A stretch of 64,000 bases of DNA from CAWCKS01 sp963763485 (GCA_963763485.1 CAVXOW010000005.1:1-64000); one strand, 5' to 3'; positions 1 through 8,901 are shown, counted from the stretch's first letter. Notes: a model not told the origin generated them from the letters alone. Numbers and translations: made by a program.

Positions 1-36
1 TGAAGGTCGCAAGTTCAAATCTTGCTTCTACGGCAT
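1..36 (+). other. tRNA 3'-end-like sequence at window edge
   Basis: A perfect five-base-pair T-stem (9-13 with 21-25) encloses a seven-base loop reading TTCAAAT, followed by seven bases that could be the 3' acceptor strand. The rest would lie left of the window. No encoded CCA is seen, and the acceptor 5' partner cannot be checked. It may be the end of a real tRNA gene cut by the window, or a duplicated tRNA end left by integration of the accessory region to its right. Confidence 0.35.
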
Positions 37-240
37 GACGCCAAACTCCACCGCGACGCGAATGGCGAACGCGCCTGCACGTCAGCAAATTTAGAGGTAA
101 GTGGACATTGATAGGTTCGAACTCGGTGGTCTGCTTATGGCCCGTAGCTGACCTGACCGCTGGCTTACGCAATGTCGGTTGTTGAGAGCGAAGCAGACTA
201 GATTTGCTCGCTGCGAGCCTTTCCGTTTGTTGGGGGTAGA

Positions 241-373
241 GCGGAAGTGAACGGCGCACGTCCACAGTGACGCGAATGACCCATAGCGTCGGTTCATGCG
301 GTGCAACGATATGGTTGGTTTAGGGCGAAGACCGGAAGCCACGGGCACACGTCCAAAGTGACGTGAATGATCC
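241..373. repeat. two imperfect direct repeats of about 42 bp
   Basis: Bases 241-282 and 331-373 are near copies sharing the cores CACGTCCA, AGTGACG and GAATGA. They lie just before the truncated oxidase. The whole stretch 36-413 contains no convincing gene; its reading frames look like translated repeat sequence. It is probably a junction of rearranged repeats. Confidence 0.5.
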
Positions 374-413
374 GTTCGGAAGCCGGGGGATGTAACGGCC
401 GCCGCTCGCCGGC

Positions 414-1417
414 ATGATTCTTGTGGAGGACGGAAGCGGCGACCGCATGGGCCTGCCTCGAAGCTATGGCACGGACGATTTGCCACTCGTACTGCAGGAC
501 CGGCTTTTCGACCGCGGCGGTGCACCGGTCTACCAACCAGGTCCGATGGACATCACGGCCGGCTATCGAGGTGACACCTTCATCGTCAATGGTGCGGTTG
601 CGCCAGTGGCGCACGTGCCGGCTGGGTTGGTCCGGCTCCGGTTGCTCAATGCAGCCAATGCACGGATTTTCGACTTGCAATTCTCTGATGGGCGTTCTTT
701 CCAGGTCATCGCATCGGACGGTGGTTATCTTGCCGCACCGGTCAGGCTACGCAGCCTGCAGATCGCACCGGGCGAACGGTACGAGATGCTCGTTGATTTT
801 GCGGACGGTTCAGAGGTTGTGCTCGAGACTGGCCCAGACCAGAACATCCCGATGATGGGCATGATGCGCGGTACCGAACCGCTTGCAGGCGGTGGCAGCA
901 TCATGAAGTTCCAGGTCGATCCTGCGCAGCGGGCAGCGGTCAGTTCCGTGCCAAAACAATTGGCCGACGTGCCGTCGCTTGACCGCTCAAAGGTCGTAGC
1001 TCGCCGCCAATTTCTGCTCAACGACATGATGATGGGCGGTGGGATGATGGGAGGCATGGGCTTCGGGGGCGGAGGGCGCCGCTTCGGCCCGGCGATGGCT
1101 ATCAACGGTCAACCGTTCGACAACGATAGGATCGATGTGGAAACCAAGCTTGGCACGATGAAGCTTTGGGAGATCGGTTCGCAGACGATGGCTCATCCGT
1201 TCCATGTCCACGGTACGCAATTCCAAATCCTTTCTCTAAATGGTCAGGTTCCGTCGCTGCATATGCAAGGGTGGAAGGACACCGTGCTGGTGGCGAGAGA
1301 AGCGAAAATTCTTGTCCCGCTCAAGCAGATCGCGTCACGCGACCATCCCTTCATGTTCCATTGCCACATCCTCGAACATGAGATGCCGGCATGATGGGCC
1401 AATACATCTGCGTTTGA
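414..1417 (+). pseudogene. 5'-truncated multicopper oxidase (CueO/SufI-like)
   Basis: The translation contains the second and third cupredoxin domains of a multicopper oxidase. C-terminal copper ligand motifs HPFHVHG and FHCHILEHE are present, and a Met/Gly-rich loop lies at about residues 200-220. The first domain, with its HWHG-type motif, is absent: homology starts abruptly at LAGMILVEDG, directly after repeat sequence. Near base 1382 the frame is also lost. Adding one G after GAG would continue the protein as DAGMMGQYICV, a typical family end, to the stop at 1415-1417; as given it stops at 1394. The intact family oxidises Cu(I) or other substrates in the periplasm. This copy lacks part of the trinuclear copper site and is unlikely to work. 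Confidence 0.8.
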
Positions 1418-1541
1418 GTGTTGGCGCGTCGTCAGCGGTTCAAGTTCTGAGCGCAACCAAGTAGGGCTACATAAGGCCAAGCTCAAGGCGTCGTCGATCA
1501 GAAACCTACGCAAAGTTCACCCATGCAGTGGTCTCACGCGC

Positions 1542-1558
1542 GCCGGCTTAAAGCCGGC
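1542..1558. terminator. hairpin between convergent genes
   Basis: GCCGGC TTAAA GCCGGC forms a six-pair stem between the 3' ends of the oxidase remnant and the convergent DUF302 gene. It is followed on the plus strand only by a short pyrimidine stretch (TCTTCT). It could be a weak bidirectional terminator. Confidence 0.3.
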
Positions 1559-1595
1559 TCTTCTGTTGCGGAGCAAGAAGGGGCAGCACGTCCCG

Positions 1596-1985
1596 CTAGC
1601 GGATATCTGCGACGACCTGCTTGAGCAAGTCTCTGACCTGGTTTGCAATCTTACCCAGGGCCGGATTGTCGATCGCACTCATCGATGCGACGGGATCAAC
1701 CGCCGAAATCTCAACCTTGCCGCCGTCCTTCTGTTGCACGACGACGTTGCAGGGAAGCATTGTCCCGATTTTGTCCTCGAGAGTGAGCGCCTGATAGGCC
1801 ATTTTCGGATTGCACGCACCCAGAATGAGATAGGGGCGAAAGTCGACCGCAAGTTTCTTATGCAAGGTATCTTTGACGTCGATTTGCGTGAGAACACCAA
1901 AGCCGTGCTGCTTCAGCGCATCTGTCGTTGCAGCAACAGCCTTATCAAACGTCATGTCGACAGTCTTGGAGAAATGGTACGTCAT
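1596..1985 (-). CDS. DUF302 domain protein
   Basis: A 129-residue protein that is almost entirely a DUF302 domain, with the family-typical blocks FGVLTQIDVKDT, DFRPYLILGACNP and LPCNVVVQ. I chose the ATG at 1985 because GGAAGGAA lies about eight bases upstream and the domain begins right after it. The frame stays open another 53 codons upstream, but that part has no domain character. DUF302 proteins are small and often accompany metal-stress or redox genes; their biochemical role is not settled. It converges with the copper oxidase remnant, a loose hint of a former copper/oxidative-stress cluster. Apparently intact. Confidence 0.85.
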   Translation of the reverse strand: MTYHFSKTVDMTFDKAVAATTDALKQHGFGVLTQIDVKDTLHKKLAVDFRPYLILGACNPKMAYQALTLEDKIGTMLPCNVVVQQKDGGKVEISAVDPVASMSAIDNPALGKIANQVRDLLKQVVADIR

Positions 1986-2466
1986 AGGGCCAGTTCCTTC
2001 CGGGTTTGCTGCTTGCGATGCTAAACCCCCGTACGGTGCGAAATAGCTGCTAACGATAGTTTGGAACTGAGCGGCCTGGCTTTGAGACAAATCAACGATC
2101 CAGTCGGATATCGCCGGTCGATTTGAATGCGACGGCTTCGCCAAGCCGCCTCCTCATCATGTCAGCTCGGCACCGCATCGCCGTTAGAAGGTTCCGCTCC
2201 AGAACCAAGCCGCTGCAATGACGAACCAGTCATGTTCGGGGCAACAGAAGGCTTTGACACAGGCCTACACATGGGGCCATCTCGCGGAGCGAGGCGGGAA
2301 GATTTACAGCCGCGAGAGCGATGATAACCAGTGTGCTCTAAGGCAACCGTGCTGGCGCTTGTGGAGCGAGGATGGCTCAAGCCTTGGCGGTCGCGATACG
2401 AGATAACATGCGAGGCTTGAGATGGAGGGGCGTCCGCTGTTAAGGTGAGGAGACAGGCTACATTAC
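1986..2466. other. no convincing gene
   Basis: About 480 bases with only short overlapping frames of low protein character on both strands. The minus-strand extension of the DUF302 frame covers 1986-2144. I see no clear promoter or hairpin. Confidence 0.5.
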
Positions 2467-2727
2467 ATGGGGGATTGTCTGATGATGATGAGGAAGATTG
2501 ATCTACTTCTGTTTGTTAGCGTGTTGTCGATCTTTTCAACGTCCGCCGCAGATGCGCGAAGCTGCACCGATGTGCTTAACTCCTGCTTGAAGATGTACAA
2601 TGTCACCCGGAGCGCACAGAGCCCCTCCGACCCGACCGCTGTATGCAGGACTTATCACAACAGCTGCATGCAAACGGGCGCTTGGTCGAGTCCAACCGTG
2701 AACCTCAAAGGGTTGGAAAAGAAATAG
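2467..2727 (+). CDS. small secreted cysteine protein, unknown function
   Basis: Up to 86 residues. Three methionines in a row (codons 6-8, from 2482) followed by RK and a hydrophobic run ending near SAADA look like a signal peptide, so the start may be at 2482 rather than 2467. The predicted mature part is about 60 residues with four cysteines in two CxxxC-like or spaced pairs, suggesting disulfide bonds in the periplasm. No family is recognised. Nothing next to it indicates a role. Codon use and the plausible signal sequence make it more likely real than a chance frame. Confidence 0.6.
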   Translation: MGDCLMMMRKIDLLLFVSVLSIFSTSAADARSCTDVLNSCLKMYNVTRSAQSPSDPTAVCRTYHNSCMQTGAWSSPTVNLKGLEKK

Positions 2728-2840
2728 CGTCGGCAGGCTTCGAGAGCATCAATCTGCGTTGTCAGTACTGCCAGGCGGAAGAAACGCGGCCGTGACCGAA
2801 GGAGCAAGGCCTTGGCGGGGCACCATCCTCGTCACCATGA

Positions 2841-3194
2841 AGGGCTGCCACCGCTTTTTCACCGTCGCCGCAGTCAGAGGCGCGGGAGATAAAATTCGTC
2901 GATTTCAAAATCGGCAAGAGCTACCTAGTTGGTCAGCGCGTCAACCTTCGCGAAATCGTTCTGAATTTCTCGAACAACTATGCGATGCTGCGTGAAGGTG
3001 AGCATGCCGTTCGTGCGGTCATGATCGAGATATCACAGCTTGATCGAGACACACGTCGCAGGGCGTTCAGTCAGGAGTGCGACGACGGCTGTCCAGCTCC
3101 AGTTACCGGGACGCAGCGAAGATTTGAGCTGGCGATGTTGACCTGGTGGTCCATCAGCTTACTTGGTTGCAGGTGCACTAGCGCACCTCGGTAG
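2841..3194 (+). pseudogene. gene remnant, unknown family
   Basis: An open frame from just after a stop at 2838-2840 to 3194. Its first two thirds read like real protein (FVDFKIGKSYLVGQ, LREIVLNFSNNYAML, HAVRAVMIEISQLDRD), but no start codon precedes this part; the first ATG is at 2985. The last 30 residues look random, suggesting a downstream frameshift or deletion. I do not recognise the family. Interpreted as a gene that lost its start and end. Confidence 0.35.
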
Positions 3195-3965
3195 ATTGCG
3201 GCGCCTGCTGTTGGCGCTGTGAGCATCAAAGCGGACGCCGCCATGCTACCAACTCTCTCGCGCCTACTCCCGGCTACTCGCCACTACGCGGAGAATGTTA
3301 GTTTTCAGCCCCTCTCCCTCCGCCAGCCCCTTAAGCTTGATCTGTTCTCGGCAGCTCATTGGCCGCAAACGAGCAGCCTGTGTTGCAGGCATTTCTTGAA
3401 ATAACTCCATACTCCGACGTGGGCTGGCCCAAGCCAAAAGTGTTCTCCGTCTCCGTTTTTCTCTGAAGCTCTGTACTTTGCCTATAAAGTACGGAATTTT
3501 TTCTCGTTCCAGATCAGTGTCCTATTGGACGGCTGGCGCGGTCTGGTTCGAAGACTTTCTTGGTCGGCGAGGGCAACAAAAGATTACGATCCCATACCGC
3601 CGTTAGCCGACTTTTCAGTCTCTCTGAGTTCGTCTGTTGTTACCCCCGAACTCGGACATCGATCGATGTGGGCGGCATGTCTCAGAGGTGCCAATTCCAC
3701 CGGGCGGCGGCGTTTGATGTCCGGGCTTGAGTAGAGCGGCGCCGGGCACTACAGCCGGTACCTCTCTACGTTCGACAAGTTTCACCAGTGGAAGTCGCTC
3801 GTTGTCAGTAGCGCGCCGTCGGTGGTGTGAACGATGATGTCGAGATCAGGGCCTGCGCCGTTCATGGCGACATGAACGTGCTGCCCCTAAGCTGACCTAC
3901 CGCAGTTTCAGCTCAGAGCTCCGTTATTTTGCGCGAAGCGGACATTACGTGCCGCACTTACTAGC
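3195..3965. other. gene-free stretch with possible tiny remnants
   Basis: No frame with protein character longer than a few dozen codons. On the minus strand, 3782-3886 reads as about 34 residues containing NGAGPDLDIIVHTTDG, with a stop immediately upstream. This may be the tail of a lost gene. Bases 3480-3510 are locally AT-rich. Nothing else is identifiable. Confidence 0.45.
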
Positions 3966-4337
3966 TCATCGCCCGTCATCGAGAAAACTGATCTCGAGAG
4001 CCAGCTTGCCGCGACACCTTACGGCAATAATGCCCGCATTAGCGAGCCGCCGCAGCGCACGATACTTGGCGTAACGATCAATACCAAGCTCAGCGAGCAA
4101 CGAGGCGTTGGACACTGTCACGGTCTGGCTGCGGTGCACGACGCGCAGTCGATAGATGTATAGCGCAATGGCCAGTTCGTTTTTGCCTCTAACGACCGAA
4201 AAAACCGCTTTGAACCACGACAGTGGACACCCGATGTGATGCGCGGTGTCGACGCTACGGGCATGCGATCGCGCGGCCGGCTGTACGGGGTCATTTAGGT
4301 CGTCTAGTTCGATCCAAAGGTCGGGTTCACTGTTCAT
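3966..4337 (-). CDS. winged-helix-like protein of phage-type operon
   Basis: 123 residues. The C-terminal half (SNASLLAELGIDRYAKYRALRRLANAGII) has the helix-turn-helix-wing pattern of small winged-helix DNA-binding domains, ending in a beta-wing-like segment (LALEISFLD). The N-terminal half is acidic and unassigned. The start ATG overlaps the stop of the upstream polymerase as ATGA, so the two are translationally coupled. It is the last gene of the minus-strand operon 8660-3966. A role in replication or transcription control of the element is inference. Confidence 0.65.
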   Translation of the reverse strand: MNSEPDLWIELDDLNDPVQPAARSHARSVDTAHHIGCPLSWFKAVFSVVRGKNELAIALYIYRLRVVHRSQTVTVSNASLLAELGIDRYAKYRALRRLANAGIIAVRCRGKLALEISFLDDGR

Positions 4338-6140
4338 GCGCGCCGCTCTTCGAGCTTGGTGACTAACTTGGTAACCGTGCCGAACATCTCGGTCCCTCGC
4401 TTGTCAAAGAAATGCTGACCAGCTCGGACAATTTGGGAATCAGTCGGCAGCTCATAGCCTCTCAGCACGACGGCGGCTGCGTCGCGCATAACCCGGTCAA
4501 GCTCGAGCGAGGCGTCCTCCACCTGGTTCAACGAGCACTCGGCCATGAGCGCATCATGGATCGGCGCAACGATCGCGATGCCACGTCGCTCCGCCAAAAT
4601 GCACGCTACGTGAAGAATTTCGCTCGCCGCGGCTTGGATCGGAAAATTTCGGACAGTCCGCGGGTTGATGCCTGACGGGCAGCGCATGTGCCAGCCGAGA
4701 GCCGTGCCGATCTCGAGCTTTAGCCCGGCGTGATCTGCTGCGCGCTCGGCAAATGTCTCGAATGCCCTAAACCGAGCCCGCAGACGCGCCAGGATTTCGC
4801 AGGCCTCAAACAGCGAGACCCCAGTGCGAACCGCTAGCGAACGCGCGCCGAGACCATATTGGATTCCGAGAACGACAGTCTTGAAGAGAGCACGAGCTGA
4901 ACTCGAGCTCCGCCGGCGCCATGCTCTCCCGTACGAAGCCAAGCTGGTCTGCAATGCCGAGGTAAACGTCGCCCGTCTCGCAGGCCCGTAATAGGGAAGC
5001 ATCGCCGGATAGCACGGCCGCAATCCGAACCTCTTGCTGACAATAGTCGCGATGAACCAGCGCGCGGCCCGGCGGCGGGGCCACAAAAAACCTTACCCAC
5101 TTCGCCGGACCGAATACGAACTGCGAGTTGCTCGGCGCATTGCGGCCGGTCTTAGTGCCGTAAGCGCCGAGTAGGACGCGATTGCGCGCGTCGCCGCCGA
5201 CCCGCAGCGAGTTCAGTCGCAATTTTGAGAGTGAATACCGCAGCTCGCGTAGCGTCTCGATCTGAGGGTAGCGACCTGCCATGTCGCGGAACGCCACATC
5301 GCGTTCGTCGAACGAGCCGTCGGCATATTTCGGCCAGGACATGCCACTGCGGCGGACGTAATCGGCGAAGCGCTGCTTACGCCAGTGGGGCTTGCCGTCC
5401 ACGATCTCGTAGATGCCAAACAGGTCCTTCTCGAGGGCGAGATCGAGCTGTATGCCATCCCAATGAGAGCGGACGCGGTCGAATTTAGCTTGATCGAGCG
5501 GAATACCGCGACGTTCTTGCTGCGCTGTCGCCCACATAAAGTTAGCACGCAGCATTGCGTGTGGCAGGGACCGGATAGTCGGAACAAGACGGCAGACTAG
5601 GCGCGCCAGCGCTCGCGTGTCGTCCTCACAGTAAGCCAGGATCTGTTCACGCTCCGCGGCGCTGAACGGCGGCCCCTGCATGATGCGATCGCGCATGTCG
5701 GTCTTATGCGCGACGTCGATGTCGTCTTCGCCAAAGTAGCGCAGCGCGCCGGCGAGGCTGTAAAACCCCTTCTCGCGATCGCCCGACTTGATCGCGCCGT
5801 CGTTAACGTGGTGCCTGAATTCAACGTAAGCATCCAAGCTGCAGGCGGGTTGCCTCCAACCTAACGCGGCATGAACTCCGAACTCGGCGCTCAGCAGGTA
5901 GCTGATGACAAGGACATCGCTGTCCAGCCGATAGGGCGGAACCGGGCCGAACTCATCCGCCCACTGACGGACAATTAGACCCGAGCGCAATTCGATCGCG
6001 ACCAGGCAGAGAGGTGTCGACGCATCGCCCTCCCTGCCGCCATTTGCCAGACCCGCACCAGGGTAGAACTCGGTATCGACGACCCAGACCTCCCGGTGCG
6101 GAAGCTCGCGCCAATTAGAGATCGCCGGCATCGTCGTCAT
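4334..6140 (-). pseudogene. phage-type family-A DNA polymerase, frameshifted
   Basis: The N-terminal frame (6140 to about 4900) carries a 3'-5' exonuclease domain (VVDTEFY near residue 20, YCEDD near 170) and polymerase motif A (HRDYCQQEVR near residue 367). The C-terminal frame (about 4900 to 4334) carries motif B (LFKTVVLGIQYGLG) and motif C, here IHDA rather than the usual HDE. One base change around 4890-4910 would join them into about 600 residues, normal for phage-encoded PolA-like enzymes lacking a 5' nuclease. It starts inside the 3' end of the upstream gene (26-base overlap) and ends in an ATGA overlap with the next. It would synthesise DNA for a phage or integrated element. Broken gene or sequence error cannot be told apart here. 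Confidence 0.8.
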
Positions 6141-6831
6141 CCGCGGCCTGCGGCACGCCCATCAGATCACGGTAAATCGGGTGAGACGTGTCGCGGATAA
6201 TTCCGGCCTCGCCGAACGCGAGGTCAACGAGTTCCTCGAACGGCGGCAATTTTGGCCAGTCCGGCTCCGGCGCATAGCCGGGTAGCGCCTCGCGGGTTTG
6301 GTAAGCCGACCGCTGCCAGACGAGTTTTACCCAACGCGTTAGGCCAGCCTTGGCGGCGGCGCGGGCAGTGCTCCAGGCGGTATTATCCCGCTCACGATCG
6401 CCGGGCGCCTTGATTGGCCAAAGCCTCACGCTGCCGTCACGATAGACAACCGTCACCAGTGTGCATGGCCGCGCACCATCGACGCGGCCGCGCATTGCGG
6501 GCGCGACGATGAAGTGCTGAACGTCGATCACGCCTTCAGGCTTGTGTGTGTAAATTTCCGTCCGGCGCCGATACGCAGCGTCGGGATGGGTCCGGAAAAA
6601 ATCCTTCGGCTTGTCGACCGGCACGGAGTGGAAGCTCACGTTGACGATGCCGTCGCCGAGGCCAGGATCTAGCCAAAGCGAATTCAGATCCTTGGTATCG
6701 TTCGGGGCTGCAGTATTCGCCGCAGCGCCATTGATGTGCTGGTCGGCCGCCTCCGGCTTTGTGGTCACATCGGCGACGACATGGAGTGGAGTTACGTTCG
6801 GTTTTACTGTAGATTTGGACTTGTTAGCCAT
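6115..6831 (-). CDS. conserved-looking phage-operon protein, unknown
   Basis: 238 residues from the ATG at 6831, preferred because AAGGAA lies about ten bases upstream; an in-frame ATG also exists at 6861. The first 60 residues are Ala/Thr/Asn-rich and probably disordered. The rest is a folded-looking domain (VDVQHFIVAPAMRGR-type region; VYRDGSVRLWPIK; WVKLVWQRSAYQ), followed by an acidic tail (DDDDAGDL). It overlaps the polymerase start by 26 bases, so the two are likely made together. An accessory replication factor is one idea, from position only. I do not recognise the family. Confidence 0.7.
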   Translation of the reverse strand: MANKSKSTVKPNVTPLHVVADVTTKPEAADQHINGAAANTAAPNDTKDLNSLWLDPGLGDGIVNVSFHSVPVDKPKDFFRTHPDAAYRRRTEIYTHKPEGVIDVQHFIVAPAMRGRVDGARPCTLVTVVYRDGSVRLWPIKAPGDRERDNTAWSTARAAAKAGLTRWVKLVWQRSAYQTREALPGYAPEPDWPKLPPFEELVDLAFGEAGIIRDTSHPIYRDLMGVPQAADDDDAGDL

Positions 6832-6872
6832 TTTAAAGCTTTCCTTGTTTCCTGCAGACATGAACGGAACGG

Positions 6873-6900
6873 GCCCGGCGCTGACGACGCCGGGCTTTTT
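6873..6900 (+). terminator. strong intrinsic terminator on the plus strand
   Basis: A perfect eight-pair GC stem (6873-6880 with 6888-6895), seven-base loop and TTTTT at 6896-6900. The T-run is on the plus strand, whereas all neighbouring genes read on the minus strand. On the minus strand the same hairpin lacks a T-run and sits in the leader of the 6831 gene. It may block antisense transcription into the operon. Confidence 0.7.
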
Positions 6901-6939
6901 CGTTTGAATGGTTGATGGTTGGTGGCCCGCGGATGCGCG

Positions 6940-7344
6940 TCATGCCGAGCGCCTCCGCTTGCGTTCAGCCTTGCGGATGATCTTGCCGGCGCTCTCGACC
7001 TGACGATCCGACAGACTCGAGTCGTAGCGGTGCCGGCTCAGCACGCTCTTGATGAAGTTCGTTTCCAAAATCGTTAGGAATTCCGGCGTATCGGCCAGGA
7101 TGCGACGCAATCCGGAGATCAACGGATTAATGGCATCGTCGTCGTACGTTGGCGACTGACGGGTTTGCTGTTTAGGCTGCGGCTGCGGTTGGTCCTGCAG
7201 TGTCGCCGCCTGAACGAGTTCAGGAACCGTTAGTTTGAGCTCGCGCGCCATCTTCGCAATCATCGCGCCGGCAGTGGCGCGCTCGCCGTCGAACGACGAC
7301 GTCAGCATCGCCAGCAGTTTGAAGATGCGATCGGCGTCGATCAT
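6940..7344 (-). CDS. small basic-tailed protein of phage-type operon
   Basis: 134 residues from the ATG at 7344, which overlaps the stop of the methyltransferase gene as ATGA; an in-frame upstream start at 7395 is less likely. The N-terminal 45 residues (RIFKLLAMLTSSFDGERATAGAMIAKMARELKLTVPEL) form an amphipathic helical unit resembling the short helical modules seen in DUF2786-type proteins. A Gln/Pro linker follows, then a helical C-terminus ending in a very basic tail (KAERKRRRSA). Nucleic-acid binding is plausible but not shown. Confidence 0.6.
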   Translation of the reverse strand: MIDADRIFKLLAMLTSSFDGERATAGAMIAKMARELKLTVPELVQAATLQDQPQPQPKQQTRQSPTYDDDAINPLISGLRRILADTPEFLTILETNFIKSVLSRHRYDSSLSDRQVESAGKIIRKAERKRRRSA

Positions 7345-7910
7345 GGCCGACCATCCGCGCCGAACTTGTCGACCTGATCGCCGAACGCTTCCCAACCAAT
7401 GCGATATTCGCGCGCAAACAGATCAGCGCGGCGCATGCCCGGCGTCCGCCGCTCGATCAGTTGAAAAAATTCGTCAGGCTTGCGGGAGTGCTCGCGGGCA
7501 ATGCCATCGAATAGAGACGGCAGCCGCAGCGCTTTCGGTTTGCCGACTGTGCCGATCAACACCAGCTCATGCTGCGATCGGCACCAGTAGCCGCAGCCGG
7601 TCCTGGTACGGCCGTTCTTCGTCACTTTCCGCCAGCACAAATTGCTGACGTACGTGATGCCCCAGGCCGCCATACATGCGATCGCATCAGGCAGCCGCGG
7701 CGCCGTCGCCCAGCTGAGCACGACGGCCTTAGGTTTCAGCAGCGATTTGACCGGTAACGCCGCGATCTCGGCGACCGTCATCACGCGATAATGAGCTTCG
7801 GCTGATTTTGCTTTGCCGGCGTCCGTCCAGGTCGTGTACGGCCAGGGTGAATTGACGGCGACGACGTCATAGGCTCCACGCTCGAGCGGAGCGAAATCGA
7901 TGATGGGCAT
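7341..7910 (-). CDS. MT-A70-like N6-adenine methyltransferase
   Basis: 189 residues, the size of phage MT-A70 enzymes. It has the family order: a motif-IV region near the N-terminus (VVAVNSPWPY, residues 16-25), YRVMTVAEIAALPV, a strand VVLSWATAPRLPDAIACMAAWG, NLCWRKVTKNGR-type segment, a HELVLIGTVGKP strand and the EHSRKPDEFFQLIE block. The catalytic motif is NSPW instead of the usual DPPW. The intact family methylates adenine N6 in DNA or RNA, often to protect a phage from restriction. It heads a coupled pair with the small gene at 7344. Confidence 0.8.
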   Translation of the reverse strand: MPIIDFAPLERGAYDVVAVNSPWPYTTWTDAGKAKSAEAHYRVMTVAEIAALPVKSLLKPKAVVLSWATAPRLPDAIACMAAWGITYVSNLCWRKVTKNGRTRTGCGYWCRSQHELVLIGTVGKPKALRLPSLFDGIAREHSRKPDEFFQLIERRTPGMRRADLFAREYRIGWEAFGDQVDKFGADGRP

Positions 7911-8015
7911 TGGTTAACCGACGCAACAAAACTGAGTGTCGGTTGGGGATGTGTGTTGCTGGCCTCGAGCTTCGAACGCACCTTACCTGAGGGTTAGATG
8001 CCGGACACCAAAATG

Positions 8016-8660
8016 TCAGCCAACTGACTGAGAAATAACTGGAATTAGCGAATTCAGATTTCTTTCGACGCGCTCGATTCCGCCGTCACAAATCCGGGCA
8101 ACGCGATCCTCGGACAGCTTGTAACCGCAGCGCCGGAACGTCTCGGCAACCAACGCATAGATCCCAGGCGCCTTCGTCGCGACGTTGCGGCTGTCCAGAA
8201 GATACGGGAACTCGAACCGTGCGACGTCGACCAGGGCGATGATCGCAAAGTCCCAGAGGTAGTTGCCGACTATGGCATCGCCCTTCGGCCGGCCGCCCTC
8301 CTTCGGGCGCTCTATGGTGATGTCGCGTAGCAGCTGCTCCTGCAGATAGCCCCTGAAGGCGGCCGGCACCTGCAGCTGCTCGACCAGCTCAGCACCCAGC
8401 GCGTTGAGTACGTGCGCGACCGCGGGTGTGGTGCGGGCGGCCTGGACGGCGGCAACTGCCGGCACAATTTCGGACCTCACAGCAGCGCCGAGATGATGAT
8501 CGATCCGGCCCTGCGCCGCCGCCCGCGTCAGCTTCGGCAACATGGTCTCGAACATCCGCTTCAGCAGAGTAAGCTTCTCCTCGAGGTCGGGCGTGGTCTC
8601 GAGCGGCGCGTACTTGTAGCCGTGGTGGCGTTTCCTCGACTTCTGATTCGATTTGGACAT
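8016..8660 (-). CDS. first gene of phage-type operon, unknown
   Basis: 214 residues beginning with a Lys/Arg/His-rich segment (KSNQKSRKRHHGYKY), then largely helical sequence and a C-terminal region with GGRPKGD and ICDGGIERVERNLN. A GGAG lies about nine bases before the ATG. No family is recognised. As promoter-proximal gene, with repeated 11-mers upstream, it could be a regulator or a packaging/replication helper; this is only positional inference. The 105 bases between it and the methyltransferase hold no other gene. Confidence 0.6.
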   Translation of the reverse strand: MSKSNQKSRKRHHGYKYAPLETTPDLEEKLTLLKRMFETMLPKLTRAAAQGRIDHHLGAAVRSEIVPAVAAVQAARTTPAVAHVLNALGAELVEQLQVPAAFRGYLQEQLLRDITIERPKEGGRPKGDAIVGNYLWDFAIIALVDVARFEFPYLLDSRNVATKAPGIYALVAETFRRCGYKLSEDRVARICDGGIERVERNLNSLIPVISQSVG

Positions 8661-8700
8661 TGACTCGACTCCGGCGAAGCGGTCCTAACGATGGTAGGGA

Positions 8701-8780
8701 CAGGTTAGCCAAACCGCGGAAAACATAAGGGCGCCCAGTGCGAATTCTCGCAGGTTAGCCAGCTCATCGCTTTGATTATA
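8701..8780 (-). promoter_or_regulatory. candidate promoter/operator of phage-type operon
   Basis: The 11-mer CAGGTTAGCCA occurs identically at 8701-8711 and 8751-8761, exactly 50 bases apart (about five helical turns). On the minus strand a perfect TATAAT lies at 8780-8775, though no good -35 box is seen. The pair sits upstream of the first operon gene (start 8660) and could be repressor-binding sites. The rest of 8661-8901 shows no gene. Confidence 0.4.
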
Positions 8781-8901
8781 AAACATGTGTCGGAAATGCC
8801 GGGATCGCCAGCTCCGATCAGCAATAGCCACCGACGGCCGCAAAACCTCGCATCGCGGCCGGTGAGCAGTCCTGCGTCGCAGCGCTATGCTGCGTCGGCG
8901 G

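Noticed and set aside
2127..2406. Several overlapping 60-70 codon frames
   Set aside because: Overlap each other on both strands, low complexity, no ribosome-binding sites.
3782..3886. 34-codon minus-strand frame NGAGPDLDIIVHTTDG
   Set aside because: Protein-like but too short, with a stop directly upstream; noted only as a possible remnant.
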